9,071 nucleotides of DNA. Source: DYHD01 sp964411065 (lineage in GTDB: Bacteria > Nitrospirota > Thermodesulfovibrionia > Thermodesulfovibrionales > Dissulfurispiraceae). Shown piece after piece: positions 1-7,199 of the stretch; within the stretch, counting starts at the first letter, position 1, and every line of letters begins with the position of its first letter. Where the stretch lies: the NCBI GenBank assembly GCA_964411065.1, contig CAYPJO010000072.1, forward strand, positions 1 through 9,071, in the 5' to 3' direction. A program made the position numbers and the translations under genes. The notes under the pieces are model-generated. The model was not told where the DNA came from. It saw nothing but the letters and a program-made list of their open reading frames with translations, and did not search any database.

Positions 1-57
1 ATTGACATTACCTGGCTTGACAGGAATATTGAAATTTCCTTAAATAAATTATTATAA
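1..57 (+). CDS. possible C-terminal end of an upstream gene (partial)
   Basis: Frame 1 is open from the first base to a TAA at 55-57 and reads IDITWLDRNIEISLNKLL, which could be the tail of a + strand protein starting outside the window. A second frame is also open, to a TAA at 41-43, so an open frame here is weak evidence. The stop overlaps the predicted -10 box of the acs promoter, which would fit tight gene packing. No family can be recognised from 18 residues. Confidence 0.3.
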   Translation: MDITWLDRNIEISLNKLL

Positions 58-58
58 T
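29..58 (+). promoter_or_regulatory. sigma70-type promoter for acs
   Basis: A TTGAAA -35 box (29-34) and a perfect TATAAT -10 box (53-58) are separated by 18 bp. Transcription would start near 65 and leave a leader of about 30 nt before the acs start codon. Two further perfect -35-like hexamers, TTGACA at 2-7 and 17-22, lie upstream, but only poor -10 boxes (4 of 6 matches) stand at the right distance from them. The promoter is inferred from consensus only. No operator or CRP-like palindrome was recognised. Confidence 0.6.
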
Positions 59-83
59 AGATTACTATAAAAATTTTAGAAAA

Positions 84-89
84 AGGAGG
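84..89 (+). promoter_or_regulatory. strong Shine-Dalgarno sequence of acs
   Basis: AGGAGG lies 6 nt before the ATG at 96, inside a purine tract that also holds a second GGGAGGG at 88-94. It fixes the acs start codon and contrasts with the almost absent ribosome binding sites of hisD, cdsA and dxr in this window. Confidence 0.8.
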
Positions 90-95
90 GAGGGT

Positions 96-2072
96 ATGGC
101 AGAACAAAAAGCGATTTCAGTGGTTTATGAGGAGAAAAGGGTATTTCCGTCACCCAAGGAATATGTTGAGAAGTCTCTACTTAAGAGCATGTTTGAGTAT
201 GAACTAATGTACAAGGAATCCATAACCGATCCGGAGGGTTTTTGGGCAAGAGAAGCTGCTAAGCGTCTCACGTGGTTTAAGATATGGGATAAGGTTCTCG
301 ATTACGATTTCCACAAACCTTATATTAAATGGTTTGAAGGTGGGAAGTTAAATGTTTCTTATAATTGCATCGATAGGCATCTTAATAGCGCAACAAGAAA
401 CAAAGCAGCACTTATTTGGGAAGCTGATGGTGGAGAATACAAAACCTTAACCTATCAACAGTTATCCTATGAAGTTAACAAGTTTGCCAATGTCCTTAAA
501 AAATTAGGAGTAAAGAAGGGCGATAGAGTCTCTATATATCTGCCAATGATACTTGAGCTTCCCATAGCTATGCTCGCTTGCTCAAGGATTGGGGCTATTT
601 TTAGTGTAGTATTTGGTGGGTTTAGCTCGCAGGCTCTTAGAGATAGGATCCAGGATGCACAAGCATGCTTATTAATTACTGCAGATCAGGGATTAAGAGG
701 AGGGAAAACAGTCCCCTTAAAGGCTAATGCTGATGAAGCTCTGAAGGAATGTCCTACCGTGAAAAATGTGATTGTTGTTCGAAGAACAGGTGGGCAGATA
801 AACTTTGAAGCAGGAAGAGATTTATGGTGGCACGAATTGATGGCTGATAAAGACTTGCCATTATATTGTGAACCTGAATGGATGGATGCTGAAGATCCCC
901 TTTTCATTCTTTACACATCAGGCTCCACAGGCAAACCTAAGGGAGTGCTTCATACGACAGGCGGGTATTTATTGTTTGTAAATATTACCTTTGAATATAC
1001 CTTTGATGTTAAGCCTGAGGATATTCATTTCTGCACGGCCGATATCGGTTGGGTAACAGGCCATAGTTATGTTCTTTTTGCTCCTACTTCTATAGGTGCA
1101 ACAAGCTTAATGTTTGAAGGAATCCCAACCTATCCTAACCCAGGTAGATTCTGGGAAATAGTAGACAAACACAAAGTAAGCATTTTCTATACTGCGCCTA
1201 CAGCCATCAGATCTCTCATGAGAGAAGGTGAGAAGTGGCCATTAAGCTATGATTTATCCTCTTTAAAAATTCTTGGTACAGTCGGCGAGCCCATAAACCC
1301 CGAGGCATGGATATGGTATTACAAATATGTCGGAAGAGAGAGATGTCCAATTGTTGATACCTGGTGGCAGACCGAGACAGGTGGATTTATGATTACTCCA
1401 TTGCCAGGAGCTATTCCTCAAAAGCCAGGTTCTGCAACAAGACCCTTCTTCGGTATTGTTCCCAAGATTGTTAGACAGGATGGCTCTCCTGCGGATGTGA
1501 ATGAGGGCGGTTATCTTTTGATTGAGAAGCCGTGGCCCGGCATGCTTAGAGGGACCTATGGTGATCCTGAAAATAAGAGAATCAAAGAGGTTTATTTCTC
1601 AGCCTACCCTGGATATTATTTAACAGGTGATGGAGCAAGAATGGACGAGGATGGTTATTATTGGTTACTTGGTAGAATCGATGATGTTATTAATGTTTCA
1701 GGACATAGACTTGGCACAGCAGAAGTTGAGTCTGCTCTCGTTGCTCACGAAGCAGTTGCTGAAGCTGCAGTCGTCGGGTTCCCTCATGACATTAAAGGTG
1801 AAGGAATTTACTGTTATGTCACTCTAAAGGAAGGTTTTGAACCGTCTGATGAATTGAGGAAGAAGCTTGTTGCTCATATTAGAACAGTTATTGGCCCAAT
1901 AGCTACACCTGATAAACTTCAATTTGCTCCGGGCTTACCCAAAACGAGGAGTGGCAAAATTATGAGAAGAATTCTTAGAAAGATCGCTTCTGGTGATATA
2001 GATCAGCTTGGAGATACCAGCACCCTTGCCGATCCTTCAGTGGTTGATGAGCTTGTGAAGAACAGGCTATAA
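96..2072 (+). CDS. acs: acetyl-CoA synthetase (AMP-forming)
   Basis: This cytoplasmic enzyme converts acetate, ATP and CoA to acetyl-CoA, AMP and PPi through an acetyl-adenylate, allowing acetate assimilation or oxidation. It belongs to the ANL adenylating superfamily, and its 658 residues match the usual length of about 650. The phosphate-binding loop YTSGSTGKPKG is at 273-283, GEP at 397-399, TWWQTETGG at 422-430, the A8 hinge region GRIDD to GHR at 526-538, and the C-terminal PKTRSGK with catalytic Lys621. The acyl-pocket residues Val320, Thr321, Val396 and Trp424 align with Val310, Thr311, Val386 and Trp414 of the Salmonella enzyme. The tryptophan is the known determinant of acetate over larger acyl groups, so acetate is the expected substrate. 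In other bacteria the equivalent of Lys621 is switched off by acetylation, but no acetyltransferase or deacetylase gene is visible here. The gene appears monocistronic, with its own promoter and terminator. Confidence 0.97.
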   Translation: MAEQKAISVVYEEKRVFPSPKEYVEKSLLKSMFEYELMYKESITDPEGFWAREAAKRLTWFKIWDKVLDYDFHKPYIKWFEGGKLNVSYNCIDRHLNSATRNKAALIWEADGGEYKTLTYQQLSYEVNKFANVLKKLGVKKGDRVSIYLPMILELPIAMLACSRIGAIFSVVFGGFSSQALRDRIQDAQACLLITADQGLRGGKTVPLKANADEALKECPTVKNVIVVRRTGGQINFEAGRDLWWHELMADKDLPLYCEPEWMDAEDPLFILYTSGSTGKPKGVLHTTGGYLLFVNITFEYTFDVKPEDIHFCTADIGWVTGHSYVLFAPTSIGATSLMFEGIPTYPNPGRFWEIVDKHKVSIFYTAPTAIRSLMREGEKWPLSYDLSSLKILGTVGEPINPEAWIWYYKYVGRERCPIVDTWWQTETGGFMITPLPGAIPQKPGSATRPFFGIVPKIVRQDGSPADVNEGGYLLIEKPWPGMLRGTYGDPENKRIKEVYFSAYPGYYLTGDGARMDEDGYYWLLGRIDDVINVSGHRLGTAEVESALVAHEAVAEAAVVGFPHDIKGEGIYCYVTLKEGFEPSDELRKKLVAHIRTVIGPIATPDKLQFAPGLPKTRSGKIMRRILRKIASGDIDQLGDTSTLADPSVVDELVKNRL

Positions 2073-2093
2073 CAAGCTAATCGAGTTGAATTT

Positions 2094-2131
2094 AAGATAT
2101 CCGAAGCCTTAAGGCTTCGGATATCTTTTTT
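2094..2131 (+). terminator. rho-independent terminator of acs
   Basis: The arm AAGATATCCGAAGCCTT (2094-2110) is followed directly by its exact reverse complement (2111-2127), making a perfect 34-bp palindrome. As RNA it folds into about 15 bp with a TTAA loop, with T's at 2126-2131 forming the terminal U tract. It starts 21 nt after the acs stop. It should separate acs from hisD, although hisD begins only 26 nt beyond the T tract. The symmetric arms also give an A-rich start on the other strand, but no gene ends there from that side. Confidence 0.93.
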
Positions 2132-2156
2132 ATAAATTTTATTTTTCGGTGCAATT

Positions 2157-3437
2157 ATGAGAATAATAGAAGATGAAACTGCTTTACTAAGCTTCTTATT
2201 GAAGCTCCAAAAGAGGTCAATTAGTTTTTCAAAGAAAGCTGAGAAATCAGTCAAAAAAATTTTAACAGATGTCCAGAGGGATGGAGATATTGCAGTTCAA
2301 AAATATACAGAACTTTATGATAAACATAAATTCCTTAGATTAGGAAAAAAAGAAATTAAATCCTATGCTCAAAAGACAGACCATAAGGTTATAGAGGCTT
2401 TACAATTGTCGGCTTCAAGAATAAGAGAGTATCATGAAAAACAGAAAGAAAGTTCATGGATGTTAACTAAGAACGGTGCAGTATTGGGTCAGATAATTAA
2501 ACCTTTGGAAAGGGTAGGCGTTTATATTCCTGGTGGTAAGGCTTCTTACCCTTCAACAGTTCTTATGAATGTAATACCTGCTCAAGTTGCGGGGGTTTCT
2601 GAAATAGTTATATGCACTCCCACCCCACAGGGGGAAATAAATTCAGCTTTGATGGCAGCAATTCAGATGCTCGATATAGAGGAAGTTTATAGAATTGGTG
2701 GTGCTCAAGCTATTGGCGCTATGGCTTATGGGACGGAAAGTATAAAAAGAGTTGATAAAATAGTTGGCCCTGGTAATATTTATGTTTCTATAGCTAAAAA
2801 GCTAGTTTTTGGAGTAGTTGATATCGATATGATTGCTGGACCCAGTGAGATAGTGATAGTTGCTGATGAAAGTGCTAACCCCGAGTTTATCGCAGCAGAT
2901 CTATTAAGTCAGGCAGAGCATGATGAAATGGCTTCGAGCATACTTATTTCAGATTCTGATTTTTTGTTAAAGAGAGTTTTATTAGAGATAAAATTCCAAA
3001 TAAAAACTCTTGAAAGAATTCATATAGCAAAGGAATCATTAAAAAGGTATGGTGCTCTTATAAAGACTGAAACAATAGAGGATGCTTTTAAAATAGTAAA
3101 TGAGATTGCACCAGAACATCTTGAGATTATCACAAAGAACCCTCAAGAGGATGTTAAGTATGTTAAAAACGCAGGCGCTATATTTATAGGTCCATGGACT
3201 CCTGAACCATTGGGAGATTATTCTGCTGGTCCAAACCATACCCTTCCAACTTGTGGGACTGCAAGATTTTCATCTCCTTTAGGTGTATATGACTTTATAA
3301 AGAGAATAAGCTTTTTACAATTCGATTATGAAGGCTTTAGCAGAATAGCAGATACAGTGGACACCCTTGCAATGGCTGAAGGGCTTGATGCACATGCAAA
3401 GACAATTCGCATAAGGAAAAAATTAATGAATAGATGA
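2157..3437 (+). CDS. hisD: histidinol dehydrogenase
   Basis: HisD catalyses the last two steps of histidine biosynthesis, oxidising L-histidinol through histidinal to L-histidine with two NAD+. It is a zinc-dependent cytoplasmic dimer in known cases. The 426 residues compare with 434 in E. coli. Visible signatures are PGGKASYPSTVLM near 125-137, the IAGPSE family motif followed by SQAEHD at 251-256, APEH at 318-321, GDYSAGPNH from 353, and His413 near the C-terminus. By alignment with E. coli, Gln252, His255, Asp354 and His413 are the zinc ligands, and Glu320-His321 the catalytic pair, so the enzyme should be active. The N-terminus fits the family, so ATG 2157 is kept although no Shine-Dalgarno sequence precedes it. 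No other his gene is adjacent. The gene follows the acs terminator and ends 8 nt from the stop of the convergent rseP gene. Confidence 0.96.
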   Translation: MRIIEDETALLSFLLKLQKRSISFSKKAEKSVKKILTDVQRDGDIAVQKYTELYDKHKFLRLGKKEIKSYAQKTDHKVIEALQLSASRIREYHEKQKESSWMLTKNGAVLGQIIKPLERVGVYIPGGKASYPSTVLMNVIPAQVAGVSEIVICTPTPQGEINSALMAAIQMLDIEEVYRIGGAQAIGAMAYGTESIKRVDKIVGPGNIYVSIAKKLVFGVVDIDMIAGPSEIVIVADESANPEFIAADLLSQAEHDEMASSILISDSDFLLKRVLLEIKFQIKTLERIHIAKESLKRYGALIKTETIEDAFKIVNEIAPEHLEIITKNPQEDVKYVKNAGAIFIGPWTPEPLGDYSAGPNHTLPTCGTARFSSPLGVYDFIKRISFLQFDYEGFSRIADTVDTLAMAEGLDAHAKTIRIRKKLMNR

Positions 3438-3445
3438 TTTACCTT

Positions 3446-4516
3446 TTAGGGCAAAGGTTTACCTGTTATTAATCTAAATATATCATTATATAAAGCAAAA
3501 GCCATCAAAGTTAATAAGAAAACCCATCCTATTCGGTGAGCAGTTAGTAGGACTTTATCACTCAATGGTTTTCTTCTAATAGCTTCTATTGTTAAAAATA
3601 AGAGGTGTCCTCCGTCAAGAACAGGAATAGGTAGAAGATTTAAAACAGCTAAATTTATGCTAATCACTGCCGCAAATGTAAAGAAGCTTAAAGCGCCAGC
3701 TTCAGCTTGTTTTTCTGCCAGACTAAAAATCATTATTGGCCCACCAATTGTATCAATGGGTATAATTTGTCGTATTAGCTTTATTATTGCCACTATAGTT
3801 AAATAAGTTATTTCAAAAGTTTTAACAACAGCATTTATAGCAGAAGTGATTATATCCTCCCTAAAAGTAAAAAATTCACCTGATGGCTTAACGCCTATAA
3901 GTCCGATCTCTTTTTCTTCACCAAATATATCCTTTGTCTTTTTGCTCTCTGGGGTAATTTTAAGGACTATTTCATTAGAATCTCTTTGAATTTTGAAAGT
4001 AAGTGATTTGTTTGCACTCTCATGAATGATTTTTGTCATATCAGTCCATTTTGTTATAGGGTTACCATCTATTTCTAAAATTTTATCGCCTTTCTGTAAC
4101 ATTGACCTTGAAGCAGGAGTATCATCTAATATCTCACCGATTATTGGTTTTAAAACAGGAACTCCTAAGGAGTATACAAAAAAGAAGATAACAGTAGCGG
4201 TTAACAAATTAAATAATGGTCCAGCAAAAACTATGGATGCTCTTTTAATTATTGGTTGGTTCTTATAGGATCTTTTTTTATCATCTTCGGATAATTCTTC
4301 ACCAGGTTCTTCACCGTACATTTTAACATAGCCACCCAGCGGTATAGCAGATAGAAGATACTCAGTCTCGCCTATTTTTTTGCCAATTACTTTTGGACCA
4401 AAGCCTAAGGAAAATTTTAAAACCTTTACACCGCTCAACTTTGCAAAAATAAAATGACCTAATTCGTGAATAAAGATTAAAAAACCGATCAATAAAATTG
4501 CTGATAGAAATGTCAT
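3446..4516 (-). CDS. rseP: RseP-type site-2 intramembrane zinc metalloprotease
   Basis: This inner-membrane M50 protease cuts within transmembrane segments. Its E. coli relative releases sigma-E by cleaving the anti-sigma factor RseA after DegS, and it also clears signal-peptide remnants. The 356 residues carry HELGH at 17-21 in the first membrane segment, FAGPLFN at 98-103 in the second, a single PDZ domain at about 123-190, and NLLPIPVLDGG at 293-303, where Asp301 is the third zinc ligand. A last membrane segment lies near 326-345. E. coli RseP is about 450 residues with two PDZ domains; single-PDZ forms are common elsewhere. The start codon overlaps the dxr stop as ATGA, with an AGAGG Shine-Dalgarno sequence inside dxr. 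It is the last gene of the operon. No rseA or sigma-E gene is present, so the natural substrate is unknown. Confidence 0.94.
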   Translation of the reverse strand: MTFLSAILLIGFLIFIHELGHFIFAKLSGVKVLKFSLGFGPKVIGKKIGETEYLLSAIPLGGYVKMYGEEPGEELSEDDKKRSYKNQPIIKRASIVFAGPLFNLLTATVIFFFVYSLGVPVLKPIIGEILDDTPASRSMLQKGDKILEIDGNPITKWTDMTKIIHESANKSLTFKIQRDSNEIVLKITPESKKTKDIFGEEKEIGLIGVKPSGEFFTFREDIITSAINAVVKTFEITYLTIVAIIKLIRQIIPIDTIGGPIMIFSLAEKQAEAGALSFFTFAAVISINLAVLNLLPIPVLDGGHLLFLTIEAIRRKPLSDKVLLTAHRIGWVFLLTLMAFALYNDIFRLITGKPLP

Positions 4517-5667
4517 TTACTTATTTCCTCTAACGTCTTTTTTCTTGCCCATCTATCCACTTCAAGAATAGTTTCAATATTATCGGCGGATTCGATTTTA
4601 TGGGAATCCATTACTTTACTTATTATAACAGGAATATCATTAAAACCTATAATCTCATTTAAAAAAGCATTTACTACTACCTCATTTGAAGCATTTAGAA
4701 CAGTAGGCATTGTTCCACCGGCCTTTAAAGCTTGATAAGCCAGTGAAAGGGAGGGGAATGTTTTACTATCAGGTTTTAAAAAATTGAGCGTAACCATTTC
4801 ATCCCAGTCGATGGGTTTCATTACATTTTTCAATCTCTTAGGATATGAAAGGGCATAAGCAATGGGTCCTCTCATATCCGGTTTAGACATTTGTGCAAGA
4901 TAACTCCCATCTTTAAACTCTACTATTGAATGGACGATACTTTGAGGATGGATTAGGACATCTATCTTTTCAGGAGGTAGGTTAAAGAGGTGATGAGCCT
5001 CTATTACCTCTAAACCTTTGTTCATAAGAGTCGCAGAATCAATAGTTATTTTTTTTCCCATTTTCCAGTTAGGATGCTTTAATGCATCTCTGAAAGTTAT
5101 CTTATCTAATTCTTTAACTGACTTGCCGATAAAAGGACCACCTGAAGCTGTAAGAATTATTCTTTTAATAGAATTTTTTCTTACACCCTTTAAACATTGG
5201 AATATAGCGCTGTGCTCACTATCTATAGGTATCAATAGCGCTTTATTCTTGCTGATTTCAGACATAATAATTTTACCTGCTGCAACCAGTGCCTCTTTAT
5301 TAGCAAGGGCAATTATTTTCCTCGATCTTATTGCTGTCAAGGTAGGTATAAGACCTGCAGAACCACTTATTGCTGAAATGACAATGTCAGCTTTTTGGTA
5401 TTGGGCTACACTACAAATACCCTCTAATCCCTGTAAAATTAGGGGCTTTTTGCTTCGCCCCGTCAAAGATTTCAACTCTTGAAAGGCTCTTTCATCTGTA
5501 ACAGCAACAATCTCGGGCTGAAATCTCTTAATCTGTTCATAAAGAACTTTGATATTTCTGTCAACTGCTAAACCTACCACTCTAAACTTTTCAGGAAACA
5601 CTGAAATTACCTCAAGAGATGATCTTCCTATGGAACCTGTTGAACCCAAAATTACTATGTTCTTCAT
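4513..5667 (-). CDS. dxr: 1-deoxy-D-xylulose 5-phosphate reductoisomerase
   Basis: Dxr (IspC) makes 2-C-methyl-D-erythritol 4-phosphate from 1-deoxy-D-xylulose 5-phosphate with NADPH, the first committed step of the MEP isoprenoid pathway and the target of fosmidomycin. The 384 residues are near the usual 390-400. The N-terminal NADPH-binding GSTGSIG is at 8-14 and ANKEALV at 122-128. The metal-binding Asp149, Ser150 and Glu151 are in IPIDSEHSA. SGGPF is at 175-179, His198 is in KHPNWKMG, and NKGLE at 216-220 supplies Asn216, Lys217 and metal ligand Glu220. All align with the E. coli active site at a nearly constant offset. The start lies 1 nt after the cdsA stop, and no Shine-Dalgarno sequence precedes it, so translation is probably coupled to cdsA. 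It supplies precursors for the product of UppS two genes upstream. Confidence 0.97.
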   Translation of the reverse strand: MKNIVILGSTGSIGRSSLEVISVFPEKFRVVGLAVDRNIKVLYEQIKRFQPEIVAVTDERAFQELKSLTGRSKKPLILQGLEGICSVAQYQKADIVISAISGSAGLIPTLTAIRSRKIIALANKEALVAAGKIIMSEISKNKALLIPIDSEHSAIFQCLKGVRKNSIKRIILTASGGPFIGKSVKELDKITFRDALKHPNWKMGKKITIDSATLMNKGLEVIEAHHLFNLPPEKIDVLIHPQSIVHSIVEFKDGSYLAQMSKPDMRGPIAYALSYPKRLKNVMKPIDWDEMVTLNFLKPDSKTFPSLSLAYQALKAGGTMPTVLNASNEVVVNAFLNEIIGFNDIPVIISKVMDSHKIESADNIETILEVDRWARKKTLEEISK

Positions 5668-5668
5668 G

Positions 5669-6484
5669 TTACAGAAGACTGATTAACAAATATAAGACTG
5701 GTCCTGCGAAAAGGGCGCTATCTATTCTATCCAAGAAACCACCATGTCCTGGAATTAACGATCCCGAGTCTTTTGTATTTGTATCTCTTTTAAACATTGA
5801 CTCGGCTAAATCGCCAATTATAGAGACTATACCAATGATAATACCGAAGGATAGAAGTACATATATATTAACATTTTCTATAATAAAAAAACCCATCATA
5901 ATCCCTGATATTCCACCGCCGAGAACTGAACCAATAGCACCTTCAATAGTTTTATTGGGACTTATGCTGGTATATAACTTTCTTTTTCCGATATTTTTAC
6001 CGATATAGTATGCAAAGGTGTCAGAGATCCAGACGGTAGCATATAGAAAGAATATCCAATGAAGTCCCTCAAGTCTCAAAAACCACTGAATTAATAGTAG
6101 TGTTGGTATGTATAAAACCCCAATAATAGGAGCTGAAATGTCTTTTAAAGCATCTACAGGATTTTTTAATATAAAAAGCCTTAAAGATGATATTAGTAAA
6201 AAGAATGCTACACAAATATAGAAATAAAAATGAGATGAAAAAGAATAGTTTGAGATGCTATTGCTATAAACTAAAATAATAGGATGGAGTAATATCAATA
6301 AACCAAATATAAGACCAAGAATTGAAAAAGGCTGTTTTACATGATACATACGATAAAATTCTAACTGGGCTAAAAGACTAATCAAGCTTAGTAAGAGTAG
6401 GAAATATTGGGAGGGAAGCTTTGTAACATAAAGATAAAGTAAAGGAATGGCAATTATAGCTGTAATTAAACGTTGAAGATGCAT
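5669..6484 (-). CDS. cdsA: phosphatidate cytidylyltransferase (CDP-diacylglycerol synthase)
   Basis: CdsA is an integral inner-membrane enzyme that joins CTP and phosphatidic acid to give CDP-diacylglycerol and PPi, the branch point to all major phospholipids. The protein has 271 residues and many hydrophobic segments, beginning with one at about 5-22. The family signature is complete near the C-terminus: S229, K232-R233, K238-D239, then HGGFLDRID at 247-255. The upstream WISDTFAYYIGK at 152-163, with Asp155, is also typical. The start codon lies inside uppS, with a 19-nt overlap. The N-terminus (QRLITAIIAIPLL) is what CdsA proteins usually show, which supports this start despite the lack of a Shine-Dalgarno sequence. 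Coupling to uppS translation is the likely way it is expressed. The order uppS-cdsA-dxr-rseP is widely conserved. Confidence 0.96.
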   Translation of the reverse strand: MHLQRLITAIIAIPLLYLYVTKLPSQYFLLLLSLISLLAQLEFYRMYHVKQPFSILGLIFGLLILLHPIILVYSNSISNYSFSSHFYFYICVAFFLLISSLRLFILKNPVDALKDISAPIIGVLYIPTLLLIQWFLRLEGLHWIFFLYATVWISDTFAYYIGKNIGKRKLYTSISPNKTIEGAIGSVLGGGISGIMMGFFIIENVNIYVLLSFGIIIGIVSIIGDLAESMFKRDTNTKDSGSLIPGHGGFLDRIDSALFAGPVLYLLISLL

Positions 6485-7194
6485 TTAAAGGTATTGCTGG
6501 ATATATTCCCGAAACGCCTTTCTCTATTTTGATATTCAAATATTGATTCGAGTAGTTCTTCCTTAGTAAAATCAGGCCATAAAGTGTGAGTAAAATAAAG
6601 TTCAGAATAAGCCGACTGCCAAAGAAGAAAATTACTTAATCTTTGCTCTCCACTTGTTCTTATTATTAAGTCTGGATCTGGAACATCGGCGGTATCCAGT
6701 AAACTGCTGATAGTTTCCTCTGTGATTTCTTGGGGTTCAAGATTGATATTAATAGCTTTCCTTATGACTCGGACTAATTCATCTCTACTGCTATAGCTTA
6801 AGGCACATTGTAAAGTCAGCTTTTTAAAGCTTTTTGTGATATTTTCTAAATGTTCTATCAAAAATCTTAATCTCTCAGGTATCTTTTCTCTATTTCCTAT
6901 AACTTTAAATCTTATTTCCTTTTCGACGAAGCTATCACGTTCTTCTTTCAAAGCATTCTCTAATAGTCCTAAGATGACAGTAATCTCATCATTGGGTCTT
7001 TGCCAGTTTTCGATAGAAAATGTATAAAGAGTCAAAAACTCTATCCCGATACTATAAGTAGCATCTACAATCTCTCTAACCCTGTTAACTCCCATTTTAT
7101 GACCCTCTGAACGGGGTAATCCTCTTATTTCTGCCCAACGACCGTTGCCATCCATTATTATTGCTATATGTCGTGGTAACATTCTTTTTTGCAT
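6466..7194 (-). CDS. uppS: undecaprenyl (polyprenyl) diphosphate synthase, cis-type
   Basis: UppS adds isopentenyl units in cis to farnesyl diphosphate, producing the C55 lipid carrier for peptidoglycan and other surface polymers. The 242 residues contain MDGNGRWA at 14-21 with catalytic Asp15 (the magnesium and diphosphate residue), GHKMG at 31-35, YTFSIENWQRP at 57-67, RTSGEQRLSNFL at 179-190, and WQSAYSELYF with Glu198, followed by LWPDF at 205-209. One conserved spot differs: the usual NYGGR or SYGGR reads SYSSR at 133-137. The C-terminus runs about 13 residues past ERRFG, and this extra end overlaps cdsA. The start ATG has a GAGGT Shine-Dalgarno sequence 11 nt upstream, overlapping the end of the preceding gene. 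A second Met at residue 5 is possible but much further from that site. Confidence 0.96.
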   Translation of the reverse strand: MQKRMLPRHIAIIMDGNGRWAEIRGLPRSEGHKMGVNRVREIVDATYSIGIEFLTLYTFSIENWQRPNDEITVILGLLENALKEERDSFVEKEIRFKVIGNREKIPERLRFLIEHLENITKSFKKLTLQCALSYSSRDELVRVIRKAININLEPQEITEETISSLLDTADVPDPDLIIRTSGEQRLSNFLLWQSAYSELYFTHTLWPDFTKEELLESIFEYQNRERRFGNISSNTFKCIFNV

Positions 7195-7199
7195 ATTAA

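Noticed and set aside
13..30. TGGC-containing stretch resembling the -24 half of a sigma54 promoter before acs
   Set aside because: No TTGC-like -12 element follows at the required distance, and a good sigma70-type promoter lies just downstream.
3441..3458. ACCTTT/AAAGGT hairpin between hisD and rseP as a bidirectional terminator
   Set aside because: It has only 6 bp, half of them A-T, with no T tract on either side, so it is too weak to list as a terminator.
3446..4516. RseP as a truncated protein because it is shorter than E. coli RseP
   Set aside because: HELGH, the PDZ domain, LDG and the final membrane segment are all present. Single-PDZ members of about 350 residues are normal outside the gammaproteobacteria.
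5018..5482. 154-codon open frame on the + strand
   Set aside because: It is fully antisense to dxr, whose active-site motifs are intact, and its translation shows no domain; it is a shadow frame.
5619..6008. 129-codon open frame on the + strand, rich in Pro and Ile
   Set aside because: It is antisense to the CdsA signature region and the dxr start. Its composition reflects the complement of membrane-segment codons.
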